A stretch of DNA of 64,000 nucleotides from Inia geoffrensis (lineage: Eukaryota; Chordata; Mammalia; Artiodactyla; Iniidae). Positions 1 through 11,585 of the stretch are shown one piece after another. The stretch lies in NCBI GenBank assembly GCA_036417435.1, contig CM070904.1, positions 129,766,695 to 129,830,694 on the forward strand, written 5' to 3'. Every line of letters starts with the position of its first letter. Position 1 is the stretch's first letter. The notes below the pieces were generated by a model. It saw only the letters and a list, made by a program, of their open reading frames with translations, ran no database searches and was not told the origin of the DNA. Both the position numbers and the translations under genes were made by a program.

Positions 1-776
1 TGCACGCTGATGGCTATCTTCCCTCTCCTTGGTTCCAGGTATGTTCAGACACATGAGCTGGCTGCTGTCTGTGAAACGACCCACTAGTGACCCTGGTGGG
101 CAGCTGGTGGATGGGTGGGCATGCTCGTTCCTGCTCACCAAGGGAGTAGTTCTAGGGATGGCCCTTTACCTTCTTTATGTGTATTTACACTTGTAAGCAC
201 ATATATCCGTTTTCAGCAATCTGACATTTCCTCAAATGAAACTGTTGGGGAAGACACTGGAATCTGTAGAAAAGTTCCACCTGACGTCTTAGATGTAAGA
301 CAGCAAGACCATTTGGGAGGAAGAGAATCATTTTGCACCCTGTCCTGGGTGTCTTGGGTATCTTTGTTTGAACTCACTCCTTTAGGCAAAGACTGAGAGC
401 AGGGGTGCCCCCTCCAACCAGACTAACCTGAGTAACTGAGCACCTGGCAGGTAATGGTCTGAAATGAAAACTCACCCACTAGCTTATAGAGACCCTGCCG
501 TCCTGGGCGTTCAGTGATAACTCTGAGTATACACACAGCCCCAGGACATGGCACTGACTAGATTCACTTTGGTTTTCCAGAAACGCAGTCCCTCTCTGTC
601 TCTATCTCTCTGTCTCCGTCTTTGTCTCCTTTATTTTCTAATCAGTTCACAACAGTATTCAGTTTCCAAGAAATTAAGTAGTAGTAATAGTGGTCGTAGT
701 AATCATAGTCATCGTTGGGATAGAAGATAGTCGTGGAAGGAAATATTTGCGCTGCTCATAAAAAGATCGCATGTGG

Positions 777-1001
777 GGCTTCCCTGGTGGTGCGGTGGTT
801 GAGAGTCCGCCTGCCGACGCAGGGGACACGGGTTCATGCCCCTGTCCGGGAAGATCCCACATGCCGCGGAGCGGCTGGGCCCGTGAGCCATGGCTGCTGA
901 GCCTGCACGTCCGGAGCCTGTGCTCCACAATGGGAGAGGCCACAACAGTGAGAGTCCCGCGTACCACAAAAACCAAACCAAACCAAACCAAACCAAACAA
1001 A
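777..1001 (+). mobile_element. CHR-type tRNA-derived SINE, short form
   Basis: The element starts GGCTTCCCTGGTGG and carries a tRNA-like box A and a box B (GGTTCATGCCC), followed by the short-form body ending GCGTACC and an AACCA-rich tail. It is bounded by the 16-bp target-site copies AAAAGATCGCATGTGG at 761-776 and 1002-1017. It directly precedes a second SINE that uses the same target sequence. Confidence 0.93.
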
Positions 1002-1017
1002 AAAAGATCGCATGTGG

Positions 1018-1327
1018 GGCTTCCCTGGTGGCGCAGTGGTTGAGAATCTGCCTGCCAATGCAGGGGACACGGGTTCGAGCCCTGGTCTGGGAGGATCCCA
1101 CATGCCGCGGAGCAACTGGGCCCGTGAGCCACAACTACTGAGCCTGCGCGTCTGGAGCCTGTGCTCCGCAACAAGAGAGGCCATGACAGTGAGAGGCCCG
1201 CGTACCGCAATGAAGAGTGGTCCCCACTTGCCACAACTAGAGAAAGCCCTTGCACAGAAACGAAGACCCAACACAGCCAAAAATAAAAATAAATTAATTA
1301 AAAGAAGGTTCAACATTAAAAAAAAAA
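1018..1327 (+). mobile_element. CHR-type tRNA-derived SINE, long form
   Basis: The element has the same tRNA-derived head as its neighbour, followed by the long-form 3' body (CACAACTAGAGAAAGCCC, then AACACAGCCAAAAATAAA). It has target-site copies at 1002-1017 and, with one C-to-G mismatch, at 1328-1343. The worn right-hand copy suggests this is the older of the tandem pair. Confidence 0.93.
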
Positions 1328-1788
1328 AAAAGATGGCATGTGGAATGTTTCTGGAGACCAGGGCTTAGCAGTATCGGGTGGGACGGCTGTGGATTCCGGT
1401 TCTGTGCCGGTTCTCAGTAGAGCCTGCCTGGAGGGCTGTGTCGAGAAAGCTCAATGCTCGCCCTCGCAAGTGCCGCAGAGGGTGGCGAAGTGGGAGCCCG
1501 CCCGCCAAGTGGGTGCCACCCCTGGTTTAAGTCTTGGCTTAAAAGCGAAACATGGCTGTTTGCACAAACTTGCTTCTTTTCTTAACCAGGAACAAAGGGA
1601 GTAATCCTTCCCTCCTTTGATTTCTCCGGTAGAAACTCTAATCCAGGTTTGAATTGCCTTCCTCTGCCTGTGCCCACATCTTAACTTCCAAAATAGAAGA
1701 ATCCAGAGGGGTAGGCCCTGCGCGGTGTTCTTCTTTATGCCTCCCTGTATCCAAAGCAGCAGTTTACACCTACCATGCATACAGGAAG

Positions 1789-1864
1789 ACGATTTGTACT
1801 GATTTGGTGTCTGATGAGATCTCCTTACGATTTGTACTGATTTGGTGTCTGATGAGATCTCCTT
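1789..1864. repeat. Perfect 38-bp tandem duplication
   Basis: Two identical 38-bp units lie head to tail (1789-1826 and 1827-1864), each starting ACGATTTGTACTG. Identity of the two units points to a recent duplication. A perfect palindrome follows immediately. Confidence 0.95.
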
Positions 1865-1890
1865 ATTAGAAATAGCGGGCTATTTCTAAT
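1865..1890. repeat. 11-bp-arm perfect inverted repeat
   Basis: ATTAGAAATAG at 1865-1875 and CTATTTCTAAT at 1880-1890 are exact reverse complements around a CGGG loop. It abuts the 38-bp duplication. Confidence 0.9.
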
Positions 1891-3949
1891 CACCTTTGCT
1901 GTGTGGTGCAAGGCATGTGGTTACCATAAGAGGATTGGAGCCCTACGGACAACGTGGATGCAAATTAGGGTTTTACTCCTCACTGGCCATATTACCTCGC
2001 ACAATTATTTAATCTCCATGAAACCTGTTACCGTTCACGGCGATGGTTATGTCATACAGTTATGTGTTCATTTGTCCAACAGCATTGTTTTGAGCACTTG
2101 TCGTGTGCCAGGTTATAGGAAACAAAACTGAGCTAGATGAGAACGGCCTCTCCCCTGGTTAAGCTGCTGCCCAGGAGCCCGACGGGGGAGCAGGTGTGAT
2201 CTGGGCAGGCAGCAGTGTCAGATAGAAACAGAATGTGAACCACAGATACAATCGCACCCCTCTTTTGGTATTCATATTAGAAAGAGTAAATAAGAACAAG
2301 TGAAATGAAATTTAATAATGTTTTGTTTAACTGAGTCTATCCCAAATTCAATCATGTCAGCATGTAACCAATTTAAAAAGTTGCCCATTTTTCCTGCTAA
2401 GCCTTCAGAATCTGATGTGTGGTTTTGTTTTTACACCTACAGCAAGCCTCAGAGCTGAGGACAGGTGGAGTCCTCACTTGTCACTCAGGGCTCGTGGTGA
2501 CTCTGCTGGGCAGAGCAGGCCCAGAGCTGGGGGGACTTAAGCCGACTAGGAGACGCCTGCTGAGGAGGTGGGAGAGGCAGGGGGAGGGGCGCCACGGTTG
2601 GTGACAACTCTCACCAGTTTGTCAGTGCTGCCCGGTCTGGGCGTGACGGGGAGCCTGAACACGGTGGGAAGAAACTACCTGGGGGGCCCTGGGAGAGCTG
2701 TCCACAGCTGCGGGTGACTTTCTAGGGGCAGAGTGTAACGTGGAAAGAAACCAGGTCTCAGCAGTGGCAGCATCTGAGGCAGGCGGGCGAGCAGTTGGCA
2801 GACAGGTCGGAGAGAAATGAGAAGGAAGTGAGAACAGAGCGTATCCCAAGGAGAACGCGTTTAGAAGTGTTGGTTAGGGGAGAAGAGACAAATCTCCCTT
2901 GCAGAAGACTAACGCTTAGCTGATGAAGATGTAAAATCTACTCACAGCTCGCCTGATGTCTCACACCAGGTAACTTCCATGTCCCACGCACACCCTGCTC
3001 ACACGCGCGCTAACAGTCGCCCTGGTGGGTGTCTTATGGGGGCTGATGACTGGGTTTAGGGATCATTTGCTTGAATAAGGAAGCAGACACAGGTTTTTTA
3101 TTGTTGCTTGTCCAGGAATTCCTCTCTGCTATGTTGGCACACACACGTTCGCGTGTGTCACCGCACAGTTTGTGCTTGGGGCAATGCCCCCCCCCATTGC
3201 GCAAAGGGGCCCCTCCATCCTTGGCCTCACGCTGTCACCCGGCTGTACACTGGGGTGTCTCGGCTTCCGAGGCGGGGGATTGAATTCAGTTTGATTTTCT
3301 TTAGTAAAAGAAGTCTCACCGGCTCCGAGCGAGTGGAGTCCACCTCCAGCCCGCAGTTTTTGTTTGTGTTTCTCTCCTCCAGGGGTGGTCTGGCTGGGAG
3401 GACAGGTCAGGGCCGGGATGATGACGGAGCAGCCCTGCTCTGCCGCGCGCCCACTGGGCCCCCGGACGGCAGTCAGTGTTGCGGGGTGACTGCAGCGGTG
3501 TCACCAGGCTGCCGTTAGGGCAGAGCTCTCATCCCAGCCGCCGCAAGCCTGGTGGCAGAAAGAGGCAGGGTAAGAGGGAAAACAAACGAAGTGATCAAGA
3601 GATGACATTAACTAGAAAAATCAAGAAGGATCTGTCCATCCTGGTGGCAATGGTTTCTTCTTAGTTTCCTTTCTTTTTGTTCGATGAGGGGAGTGTTTTT
3701 GGTGGTTGTTTTAAATTACCCCAATATATAGCAGCCTCATTGTTTTGTTTTGCCGCCCCTGTTTAGAATTTATTTGGTCCTCGTTGGGACTTCATAATTC
3801 AGCCAGACCTAATGTGAAGTACACATCTCTTCAGCGTTCCTCAGGGTTAACATGCTTTTCTAAAAAGGGGGGGAAAAAACCAACAAACTTTTTTCCCTTC
3901 CCCATCATTGTTCTCCTTCTCGTTATTCAGTTGACACGGAATTAAATTG

Positions 3950-4400
3950 GATTCTGTGTCCATCATTATTAAAATGTGAAGTGTGTCGGTCACAAAGCAT
4001 CCATTCCGGGGCAGTTGGCTGAATAATTCTTTTCTTTATTATCCCAAATTACTGCTGAGCTCTGGAGAGGGGAGCAGTTTAGCCAATTATTGCCATTTGA
4101 GCTGGATTTGTGGGTGATTAGCTCCTGGTCGAATCCAGTCCCGGCCGGCGCTTTGAAGCCGCGCCGTGTGATTTTCTCAGCGGTGAGGTAGAAATCGACG
4201 CGGCTAATGACAGGAAGGTCGCGCGGGTGAGCTGACCCGCGCGTGGTGCAGGCTTGGGTTTCGCAAATAGGGCATCCACAATAACAAGTGTGTCACTAAC
4301 CCCGCCGTGCATAATCGAGGCTTTATAGGATTGCCGGAGATGCTGACAGCTCAATTAAAGTGGAACCCTTTGTACCCTACAACCTGGCAGAATGACAGAA
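3950..4400. promoter_or_regulatory. Candidate conserved enhancer with CpG-rich core
   Basis: The block is free of recognisable repeats. It has AT-rich homeodomain-type motifs on both sides (CCAATTATTG, GTGATTAG, CTCAATTAAAG) around a CpG-dense core at 4140-4245. The core contains a perfect 9-bp-arm hairpin: CGCGCGGGT at 4220-4228 and ACCCGCGCG at 4235-4243. Intact CpGs deep in an intron are unusual in mammals and suggest constraint or an unmethylated element. Conservation was not tested. Confidence 0.4.
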
Positions 4401-5407
4401 ATATTACTAACCAGAAAGGGGAGGGCATCGCGAGGGAGCTGCTTAGAGATCCAGAATCCTCACTGGTCCCTTGGCCTCGTCGCCCAACTCCCTCCACAGG
4501 CTGGAGCAGAGCTTCCATTTGTGGTATAATAGATCCTCTGGATGGGGGGCTAGGGATGCAGATATTACTATTCCAAAAAAAGAGCTCAGCTAAGAGGGGC
4601 TTCCCGCTGTTTCTATGGAAACACTCTAAACTAGGTGGAAAGTTAAAATGGTGGAGTCGTGGCAGAGCTTGCAGGTCCTGGTCGAATTGGTCCGTCTCCT
4701 TTTACCAACACTGACATCCAAGCCTCACGTGTATGAATTTGCTAGAATTTTTCTGTTTGAGGAGCATCTGGGGAAACCATTTAATAGGAATTATCTTCTT
4801 GCATATAATGAACGGCTGTTACTGACTTTCTTCTTTTACTTAAGAGTATTTTTTCAACGTCTAGAACCACAAGCTGTTTTGATCCACGGTGTATAGTCTT
4901 GTCATTTTTGTCCCACTTGCTTTTTCCTGTTAAACCTATAATAGGTGGGTCCCTCATCCTGATGTGATTCAATGGCATTGTAATTGAGTGGCGGGTTGTT
5001 ATACCCTCCCTGCTTTTTGGTTTTTGGTTTTAGGTTTTTGATGGATTGCTCTGCTATTTGGAGACATTCCGGATTTGGGGAGATAGTTTAGAACCAGGCA
5101 CGTCTGTAAATTGGGGTGATTAGGACTCACCGCATGCCAGCTCCGGCAGAACTGGCGCCCCAGAATTCCCAGTCTGTTGAGGTGTGCTGTATTTGAGGTG
5201 CCTGATGGATACTCAGGGAACACGTCCTACTGGGGAGGAAAAGTGAGACTCGAGCGAGCAGGGAGTTGAGAGCTGAAGATGCTGTGTGACGTGGGGACCT
5301 GCAGGGCATTCATGGTGAGGTCCGGGCTGTACTACCTGCTGTGCTGGGTGCTGGTGGATGAGACCATTTCTCTGTCCTACAGCAACTTACAACCTGTTTG
5401 TACACCG

Positions 5408-5443
5408 TTGTACTAGTCTTTCAGGGCTGCCGTAACAAAGTAC
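5408..5443 (-). mobile_element. MaLR (MLT1-like) LTR, 3' end, split by a later insertion
   Basis: Read on the minus strand, this is the terminal part of a MaLR-type LTR, with the motif TTTGTTACGGCAGCCCTGAA near its end. It is separated from the rest of the LTR (6061-6408) by an inserted 617-bp element. Confidence 0.6.
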
Positions 5444-6060
5444 TGTTACGGAACCAAACCTGGGTCCCCTTGCCCGCAGTAAAGCCAGTCTCCTGGCGCC
5501 CGGTTGTGGTGAAGGGGGAAGGGCAGCGTTTATTGCAGGGCACCAAGCACGGAGTCCAGGCAGCTAGTGCTCAAACGGCCTGAATTCCCCGTTGGCTTTC
5601 AGGGACAGGTTTTTAAAGACGGGGTGAGGGAGGGGGGTTGGAGGGTGTGTGGTCAGCTCACGGACCCTCTTCTGATTGGTTGGTGGTGAGGTCATCGCGA
5701 GTCAGCATCACCAGCCTTCTGGTCCCAGCCCGTCTGGGGTCTGTGTGCTGGTGGGCAGCATGCAGTTAACTTCTCCCACCTGGTGTGGGTTTCAGTATCT
5801 GCAAAACAGCTCAAAGGATAAGACTTAGAATATTATCTGTAGCCCTTGAGGAGGAGCTAAAGGTCCTTGACTTTGTTTAATGGCTAAACTATTACTTTGT
5901 CTTGCTTGACTGTTTTCTTCCTGTATTTCCTCACTTCTCTGATTAAATTTATTCAAAACTTTTATTTAGGTTTTTCTACAGACAAGAGGCAGGTGGAGGA
6001 CATGTGGGGCGGGAGGGCATCTGTCCCGGAAAGGCCCCATAGGGTCCTGCTCGGTTTACA
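5444..6060 (-). mobile_element. Probable solo LTR of an endogenous retrovirus
   Basis: This 617-bp segment starts TGTTACGG and ends GTTTACA, so it has TG...CA termini, and it interrupts an older MaLR LTR. The flanks GTAC (5440-5443) and GTTC (6061-6064) look like a 4-bp target duplication with one mismatch, typical of gammaretrovirus-like (class I) elements. Read on the minus strand, an AATAAA-like signal lies at the complement of TTTATT near 5530. There are no internal gag, pol or env sequences. The family name is not certain. Confidence 0.55.
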
Positions 6061-6408
6061 GTTCCACGGACTGGGAGCCTTAAAAACAGGCATTTATTTT
6101 CTCACAGTCCTGAAGCCTGGAGGTCTGAGATCAAGGTGATGTCCTTCTTTGGAGGCCTCTTGCCTTGGTTTGTGGTTGGCCGTCTTCTCCCTGTGTCTTC
6201 ACATCATCTTCCCTCCATGTGTGTCTGTGTCTGAATCTCTTCCTATAAGGACATCAGTCCTTCTGGGTTAGGGCCCATCCTACAGGCCTCATTAACCATA
6301 AGTTCTTTAAAGGCCCTGTATCTCCAAATGCAGTCACATTCTGAGGTCTTGGGGGTTAGGACTTCACAATAAAAATTTAGGGGGGATATAATTCAGCCCA
6401 GAGCAACC
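6061..6408 (-). mobile_element. MaLR (MLT1-like) LTR, main part
   Basis: The complement begins with the MaLR LTR hallmark of a TGAATTATATCCCCCC-like start, followed by CCTAACCCCCAAGACCTCAG and the TGTCCTTATAGGAAGAG segment. This is an ancient non-coding LTR, split by the element at 5444-6060. Confidence 0.7.
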
Positions 6409-6575
6409 GTTATTCTAAGGGTCCAGATGATGCTTGTTTCAGCAGAGGTTACGGAAGCCCAGAGCCCAGCTTCCATAGAGTGCTAGAGTGTAAGGGGGTC
6501 TTCAGTAGGAGTAAGGGGAGGATGCAAGATGGGAACTAGGGGGAAAAGAACAGAATTTGCCAACTTTAAGTCAGT

Positions 6576-6917
6576 TGGGACTTCCCTGGTGGTGCAGTGG
6601 TTAAGAATCTGCCTGCCAGTGCAGGGGACACAGGTTTGAGCCCTGGCCCAGGAAGATCCCACGTGCCGTGGAGCAGCTAAGCCCGCGCGCCACAACTACT
6701 GAGCCTGCCCTCTAGAGCCTGTGAGCCACAGCTACCGAGCCGGTGTGCCTAGAGCCCGTGCTCCGCAACGAAAGAAGCCACCGCAGTGAGAAGCCCGCGC
6801 ACCGCGACCAAGAGTAGCCCCCGCTCGCCACAACTAGAGAAAGCCCGCGCGCAGCAACGAAGACCCAACGCAGCCAAAAATAAATAAAATAAATTTATTT
6901 TTAAAAAATAAAGTAAA
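6576..6917 (+). mobile_element. CHR-type SINE, long form
   Basis: The element has a head starting CTTCCCTGGTGG, a tRNA-like promoter region, and the long-form body ending AACGCAGCCAAAAATAAATA. The target-site duplication TTAAGTCAGT lies at 6566-6575 and 6918-6927. Confidence 0.93.
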
Positions 6918-6965
6918 TTAAGTCAGTGGCTGCCAATTGCTTCTTCATGGTTCCATATGCTATAG

Positions 6966-7190
6966 CAGGGCTCAGCAACCTTCTTCTGTTAAGGGCCCGA
7001 TAGCTAGTATATTGCGCTTTGCAAGTCACACGGTCTTTCCTGCAACTCCTGAGCTGTACTGGGTGAAAGCAGCCCTATGTAAGAATGGACACGGCTGCGT
7101 TCCGACGAAACTTTATTTACAGAAAGAGGCAGAAGATTCGATTTGGCCCACAGGCCGGACTTTGCCAGCCCCGGTGCTGCAGGATTCGCA
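6966..7190 (+). mobile_element. hAT-Charlie-type non-autonomous DNA transposon relic
   Basis: The segment follows the familiar pattern of this MER group: AAGGGCCCGATAG near the start, CTTTGCAAGTCACACGGTC, AAACTTTATTTACAGAAA, then ATTTGGCCCACAGGCCGGAC and an end roughly complementary to the start (CAGGGCTCAGCAA). It is non-coding. The exact family name is uncertain. Confidence 0.65.
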
Positions 7191-9040
7191 GCGCTAGCAG
7201 TCTCTGTAGGGTGCACTGGCGTTGAGATTCCTGTTAAAATGGGGATGAGCCCAACGCTCAGGATTATACATCCAGCACTCCTAACAGGGAGTTTGCTAAT
7301 GTCGACTCGGTCCCATGTGTAAAGTGATGGAAGGATGTGAGGGGAGGCGGGCACAGACTTCACCCCCTGCAACAGACACTTCTGTGCGTGAACTTCCACT
7401 CCTTTGGGTCCAGGCACGCTCTTGGTAAAGCGTGTATTTGTTATCTGCAAGGGACAGCTTAGCATAGTGAGAGAGCAGGAACAGGATGGAGAGGGAAGTT
7501 TCGTGCTGCAAGAGTGGGCTATCGGGGGAGGCACAGCGGGGAGTGACGCCCAGCTGGAGGGGCTCCTGCAGGAGCCCCTGACAGGGGAGGAGAAGGCCCC
7601 TGTCCCTCGTATGGTCGTTCGACTCCTGTACTTCCCCAGTTTCTAATGATGAAACGTACCACTCACCCAGATGCCCTTTCCTAGTTGTTGTTGTTTTTTT
7701 TCTTTAAGTCAACAAAGCATAAGTAAACCACAAGTATAATACATGTTACAGGAAAAATCGTGATGGGAATAAAAGTACTAAATGCAAATGTGAAAATCGA
7801 ATGATTGGTGGTCTTACCCTTTGGATCTCAGGTAAAGATGCCAGCTTTGCTCTGCGACATTTTAGAAGTCCTTTAACTGCTATCATGAGAATCTACTCAA
7901 AAGTATTGAGAATGCGAATTATAAAGTCACCGAGGCGCTCTCAACAAGTGTTCATTGTAGAACTAACGAAGGACTCAAACCTCACTTCTTTTTTAGAAGC
8001 AGAAATACTAAACATTTCTGAGCTTGTGTGGATGGTTTCAAACCCTGGAAAAACCATCGTCTTTTTAAACTTGGTTATAAGGAAGCTATTGGCACCCCCT
8101 CAAGTGCAGCAGGATAATTCAATTTATATCACTGCTGAATCACACATGGCCTCTCCTTTGCTTTCAGTCAGATGCATGCATGGCCTCCAGTGGCTGTTAA
8201 AGCAGATGAGAAATGCTGCCTCAGAGCAAAGTTCAGTGCTTCGTGGATGTGTCTGTCGATGGTCTGATCTTTCCGTGGCGCAGCCTGCAGCTGGCTGGTC
8301 CTCCGTTGCCTCGTAGGACCCTGGCTGTTAAATGTTCCCCCGGTGTCGTGATGATCTCTGTGCTCTCAGACGCCAATGCCACTGGTCCCTGCAACTCAAA
8401 ACAAAGACTGATTTGCCTGCTTTCGACCCCCAGTCTCTAATGCAATCAGTAAATCTTTGTTGGTAAATAATTGCTGTCGAACAGAGTTTTAATATAAATT
8501 TATGAGTGGTGTTTTATCACAGCTTGGGGCTGCAGCGGGCACTGAGTGATGGATTTCAGATAGCACTTACATTCATTACATTAACTTTGTAAGTTATTTA
8601 AAGCTTGTACGCTTAACATTGCTTTTGGCTTTCAATGACCACTTGGGACTACGCAGAGAATACACATGACTAATAAAGAGATTGCAGCCAAAAGACAATT
8701 CTGCTCTTTGCTCCACCATAGAAAAAGTTCCCTGAGCCAAAAAAGCAAGAAATACCTGCCTAGAATCTGATGTCTTGGTTGTAGGTCATTAAAAATCAGT
8801 CTTTCTGATGCATCAGTAAATGAATGAGGTGGTAGCAATTAGGTCCACGTTTGCCATTTCTAAGTAAGAGAAGAGGAATATTTGAGATGGCACAAGGCCC
8901 TTAAATTTCTTACTATGCAAACGAGTAAAAGATGTTAAAGCTTTGAAATTGGTCTGGAGGGTGAAATGATTCACAGGGAGGTGGTGGAGCTTCCGGTTAT
9001 GAGTATAGACTGTCGCTCCCGGCTCGCCCCACTGCACTGG

Positions 9041-9570
9041 TTATCGGTTGCTGGTAATTAACCCAAATCATAGTGGTTCAAAACAGTAACCATTTTATTA
9101 TTGCTTATGACTCTATGGGTCAGGAATTTGGAGCAGGGATGTTGGGGACAGCTCGTTTCTGCTCCACAAAACGCCTCCTAGGGCTGAGGCACACAAGATG
9201 ATTTCTTCAGTCACATCTGGTGCCTCAGCAGACGTGGCTCCTACGGCTGGGGGTTGGCGCCAGCAGGTCGACGACCATCGTGTATCCAAGGCCCCGATTC
9301 TCCTCCATGTAGTCTCAGGGTCTCTCCCTTCTCACTGTCTCCCTAGAAAAGTGTTCCTGTTTCTTACAAGGATGCTAGGGCTCCCAAGGGCACAAAAACA
9401 GGAGCTACCAGGCCTTCTCAAGGCTTCAGCCAGAACAATAGCATCATTCCCACCATATTCTACTAGATGAATTGAGTCTGAGGGCCCGGGATGACAGAGT
9501 GAGCTGAGTTTTTGAGGGTCATCTTTGGAGGCTAGCTACTTCGATCTGCCCTCCCATGTGCAAAATACCC
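9041..9570. mobile_element. Old interspersed repeat, class uncertain (LTR-like)
   Basis: The segment CAAATCATAGTGGTTCAAAA, then CATTTTATTATTGCTTATGA and GGGTCAGGAATTTGG followed by CTGCTCCACAA belongs to a common ancient mammalian repeat, most likely an LTR relic. A similar short piece (CATAATTCTGTGGTTCAGGA) occurs near 11175. I cannot name the family from memory. Confidence 0.45.
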
Positions 9571-9735
9571 TCACCCTGTCCCCAGATTCACCAAGTCTCA
9601 TTCCACCATGGCATCTGGCTCAGGCTTGAATCCAAGATTGTCATCTACATCAGGTGCACGTGTAGATGAGGCTCCTGGGATATGACCTTTCCATCTGAAG
9701 ACCAGGTACTCAAGGGACAAGTTATCATACGCATA

Positions 9736-9765
9736 AACACACACGCACGCACGCACGCACACACT
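9736..9765. repeat. CA/CG-type microsatellite
   Basis: An ACAC/GCAC-rich dinucleotide-type tract of about 30 bp. Confidence 0.85.
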
Positions 9766-10023
9766 CACGGTGCTGACACCGGCACAGGAGAACCACAGCA
9801 GGTACCTTATTCCAAAAAGGAGGAGAGGGACGGAACACCTGTAGATATCACTGGTCCACAGCACGGGGTATGTTCTGCTCCTAGGGGCATCCTCCTTGGC
9901 TCTGGGCTCTGCTATCTGAGTCAACCTTCCTTCTCCATAAGAAATGGCCTGTGTACAGCTATGTAGCTTTCTCAGCCTGTACTTGGGTTGAAAGCCCAGG
10001 GCCTCTTTTCTCTGTGCTTTTTA

Positions 10024-10394
10024 TTTTATTTTTAATAAATTTGTTTGTTTGTTTGTTTATTTATTTACTTTGGCTGCATTGGGTCTTTGTTGCTGTGTGC
10101 GGGCTTTCTCTAGTTGTGGTGAGCAGGGGCTACTCTTCATTGCGGTGCACGGGCTTCTCATGGCGGTGGCTTCTCTTTGTTGCAGAGCACAGGCTCTAGG
10201 TGCACGGGCTTCAGTAGTTGTGGCACGTGGGCTCAGTAGTTGTGGCTCACGGGCTTTAGAGTGCAGGCTTAGTAGTTGTGGCGCGTGGGCTTAGTTGGTC
10301 TGTGGCATGTGGGATCTTCCCGGACCAGGGTTTGAACCCGAGTCGCCTACGTTGACAGGCAGATTCTTAACCGCTACGCCACCAGGGAAGTCCC
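10024..10394 (-). mobile_element. CHR-type SINE, long form, antisense
   Basis: The + strand shows the complement: a TTTATTTATTTACTTTGGCT tail side, AGTTGTGGC repeats, and an end CACCAGGGAAGTCC that is the complement of the SINE head. The target-site duplication CTCTGTGCTTTTTA lies at 10010-10023 and 10395-10408. Confidence 0.93.
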
Positions 10395-11417
10395 CTCTGT
10401 GCTTTTTAGTCCAAAGTGGTGTAATTCCTTTAAAAACCTTGTGGGTGTCCTTTGTATCAACTTACAAATTTTGTCCATTAGGCAAAAGCCAATCCACAGG
10501 TTCCTGTCTCTAAGCCATAGGTCTTCTGGTAATGGGAAGGGTCTACCTTAAATCTTTCTGAGTTCTCAGGAAGGGCGTCTGACTGTCGCACTCTTGGTGG
10601 GGGTCTTTATTCTGAGATCATATCTCCTGCCATTCCCTGGATTCGATCTTTGTTCTGAGGCCAGTTCTTACTCTCAGGGTTTTCTACTGCAGGAGAACCT
10701 GGGGTTGAGAAACAGTTTTTCTCGTGGTCTGGTCCAGTAAGGTTTTTAAATCAGAAATATTTTTTCTAATTCTGCTTGAAAACTACCTTGATCTCCTCTC
10801 CCTCCTCCCAGACTCATCAGAGCTCATCAGAGCAGTTAGCGTGTTTGGCATTCTGCTCGGAAATCTGAGCCAGGTCCATCCAGGGGTTCACTGCGCATCC
10901 TGGCTGTGCTGCATGTTCCCACAGGGAGCAGGTCTGCTAACTGTCCGTCCTGGCAGCACACAAGTCGGACCCCTTTCTCCAACCTCAAGGACCTTCCTCA
11001 TGGTCCTTCCAGCTGTTCAGTCCCTGCCAGCCTCAGCCAGCTGCCTGGCTCCAAGCCAGTGACATGTGTTTTTGATTTTTGTTACAGCAATGCAGGATGC
11101 TAGTTCTGTTTTTCTAGTCTATTTTTGCCTAATACTCTACCCCAATCCCTAATGATTTGAAAAAACTACTGTTATTTCTCATAATTCTGTGGTTCAGGAC
11201 TATGGACAGAGCACAGCCTGGCTTCTTGGTCAGAGCTCCCCAAAGCAGTAGCTGCCAGGATTTCTTAAGGTTTAAACCCAGCGTAGGTAGCATCACTGCA
11301 ACTGCAACTGTTGGTTAAAGTGAGTCTCAGGCACCCCTGAGTCAGTGTGGGATGATTTACACAGGGACACGAATACCACGAAGCCTGGTGCATTGGAAGC
11401 TGTCTTGAAATCAGCTA

Positions 11418-11585
11418 CCAAGGTGGCTGTGTGAGTTGGGCAAGTTACATAGCCTCTCTGTGCCTCAGTGGCCTCATCTGTAAAATGGGAATAGTCATAG
11501 TAATTACCAGCAGGTCATCATAAGCTTTCAGTGAGTTAATACTTACTTCTAAGGCTCTTAGAGCAGCATCTGGCTCACAATGAGC
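11418..11585 (+). mobile_element. MIR SINE fragment
   Basis: The core pattern GTGAGTTGGGCAAGTTACAT, CTCTCTGTGCCTCAG, TCATCTGTAAAATGGGAATA and a GCATCTGGCTCACA end match the MIR consensus in the sense direction. Confidence 0.85.

Noticed and set aside
777..960. Possible tRNA gene from box A and box B motifs
   Set aside because: The promoter boxes belong to tRNA-derived SINEs. The rest does not fold as a tRNA and the same sequence recurs as SINE copies.
674..1316. Overlapping minus- and plus-strand frames of 80-190 residues around the SINE pair
   Set aside because: These are translations of CHR SINEs. The same phrases recur at every SINE in the window.
7801..8316. 171-residue + strand open frame
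   Set aside because: No recognisable domain, no splice or promoter context, and about one or two frames of this length are expected by chance in 64 kb.
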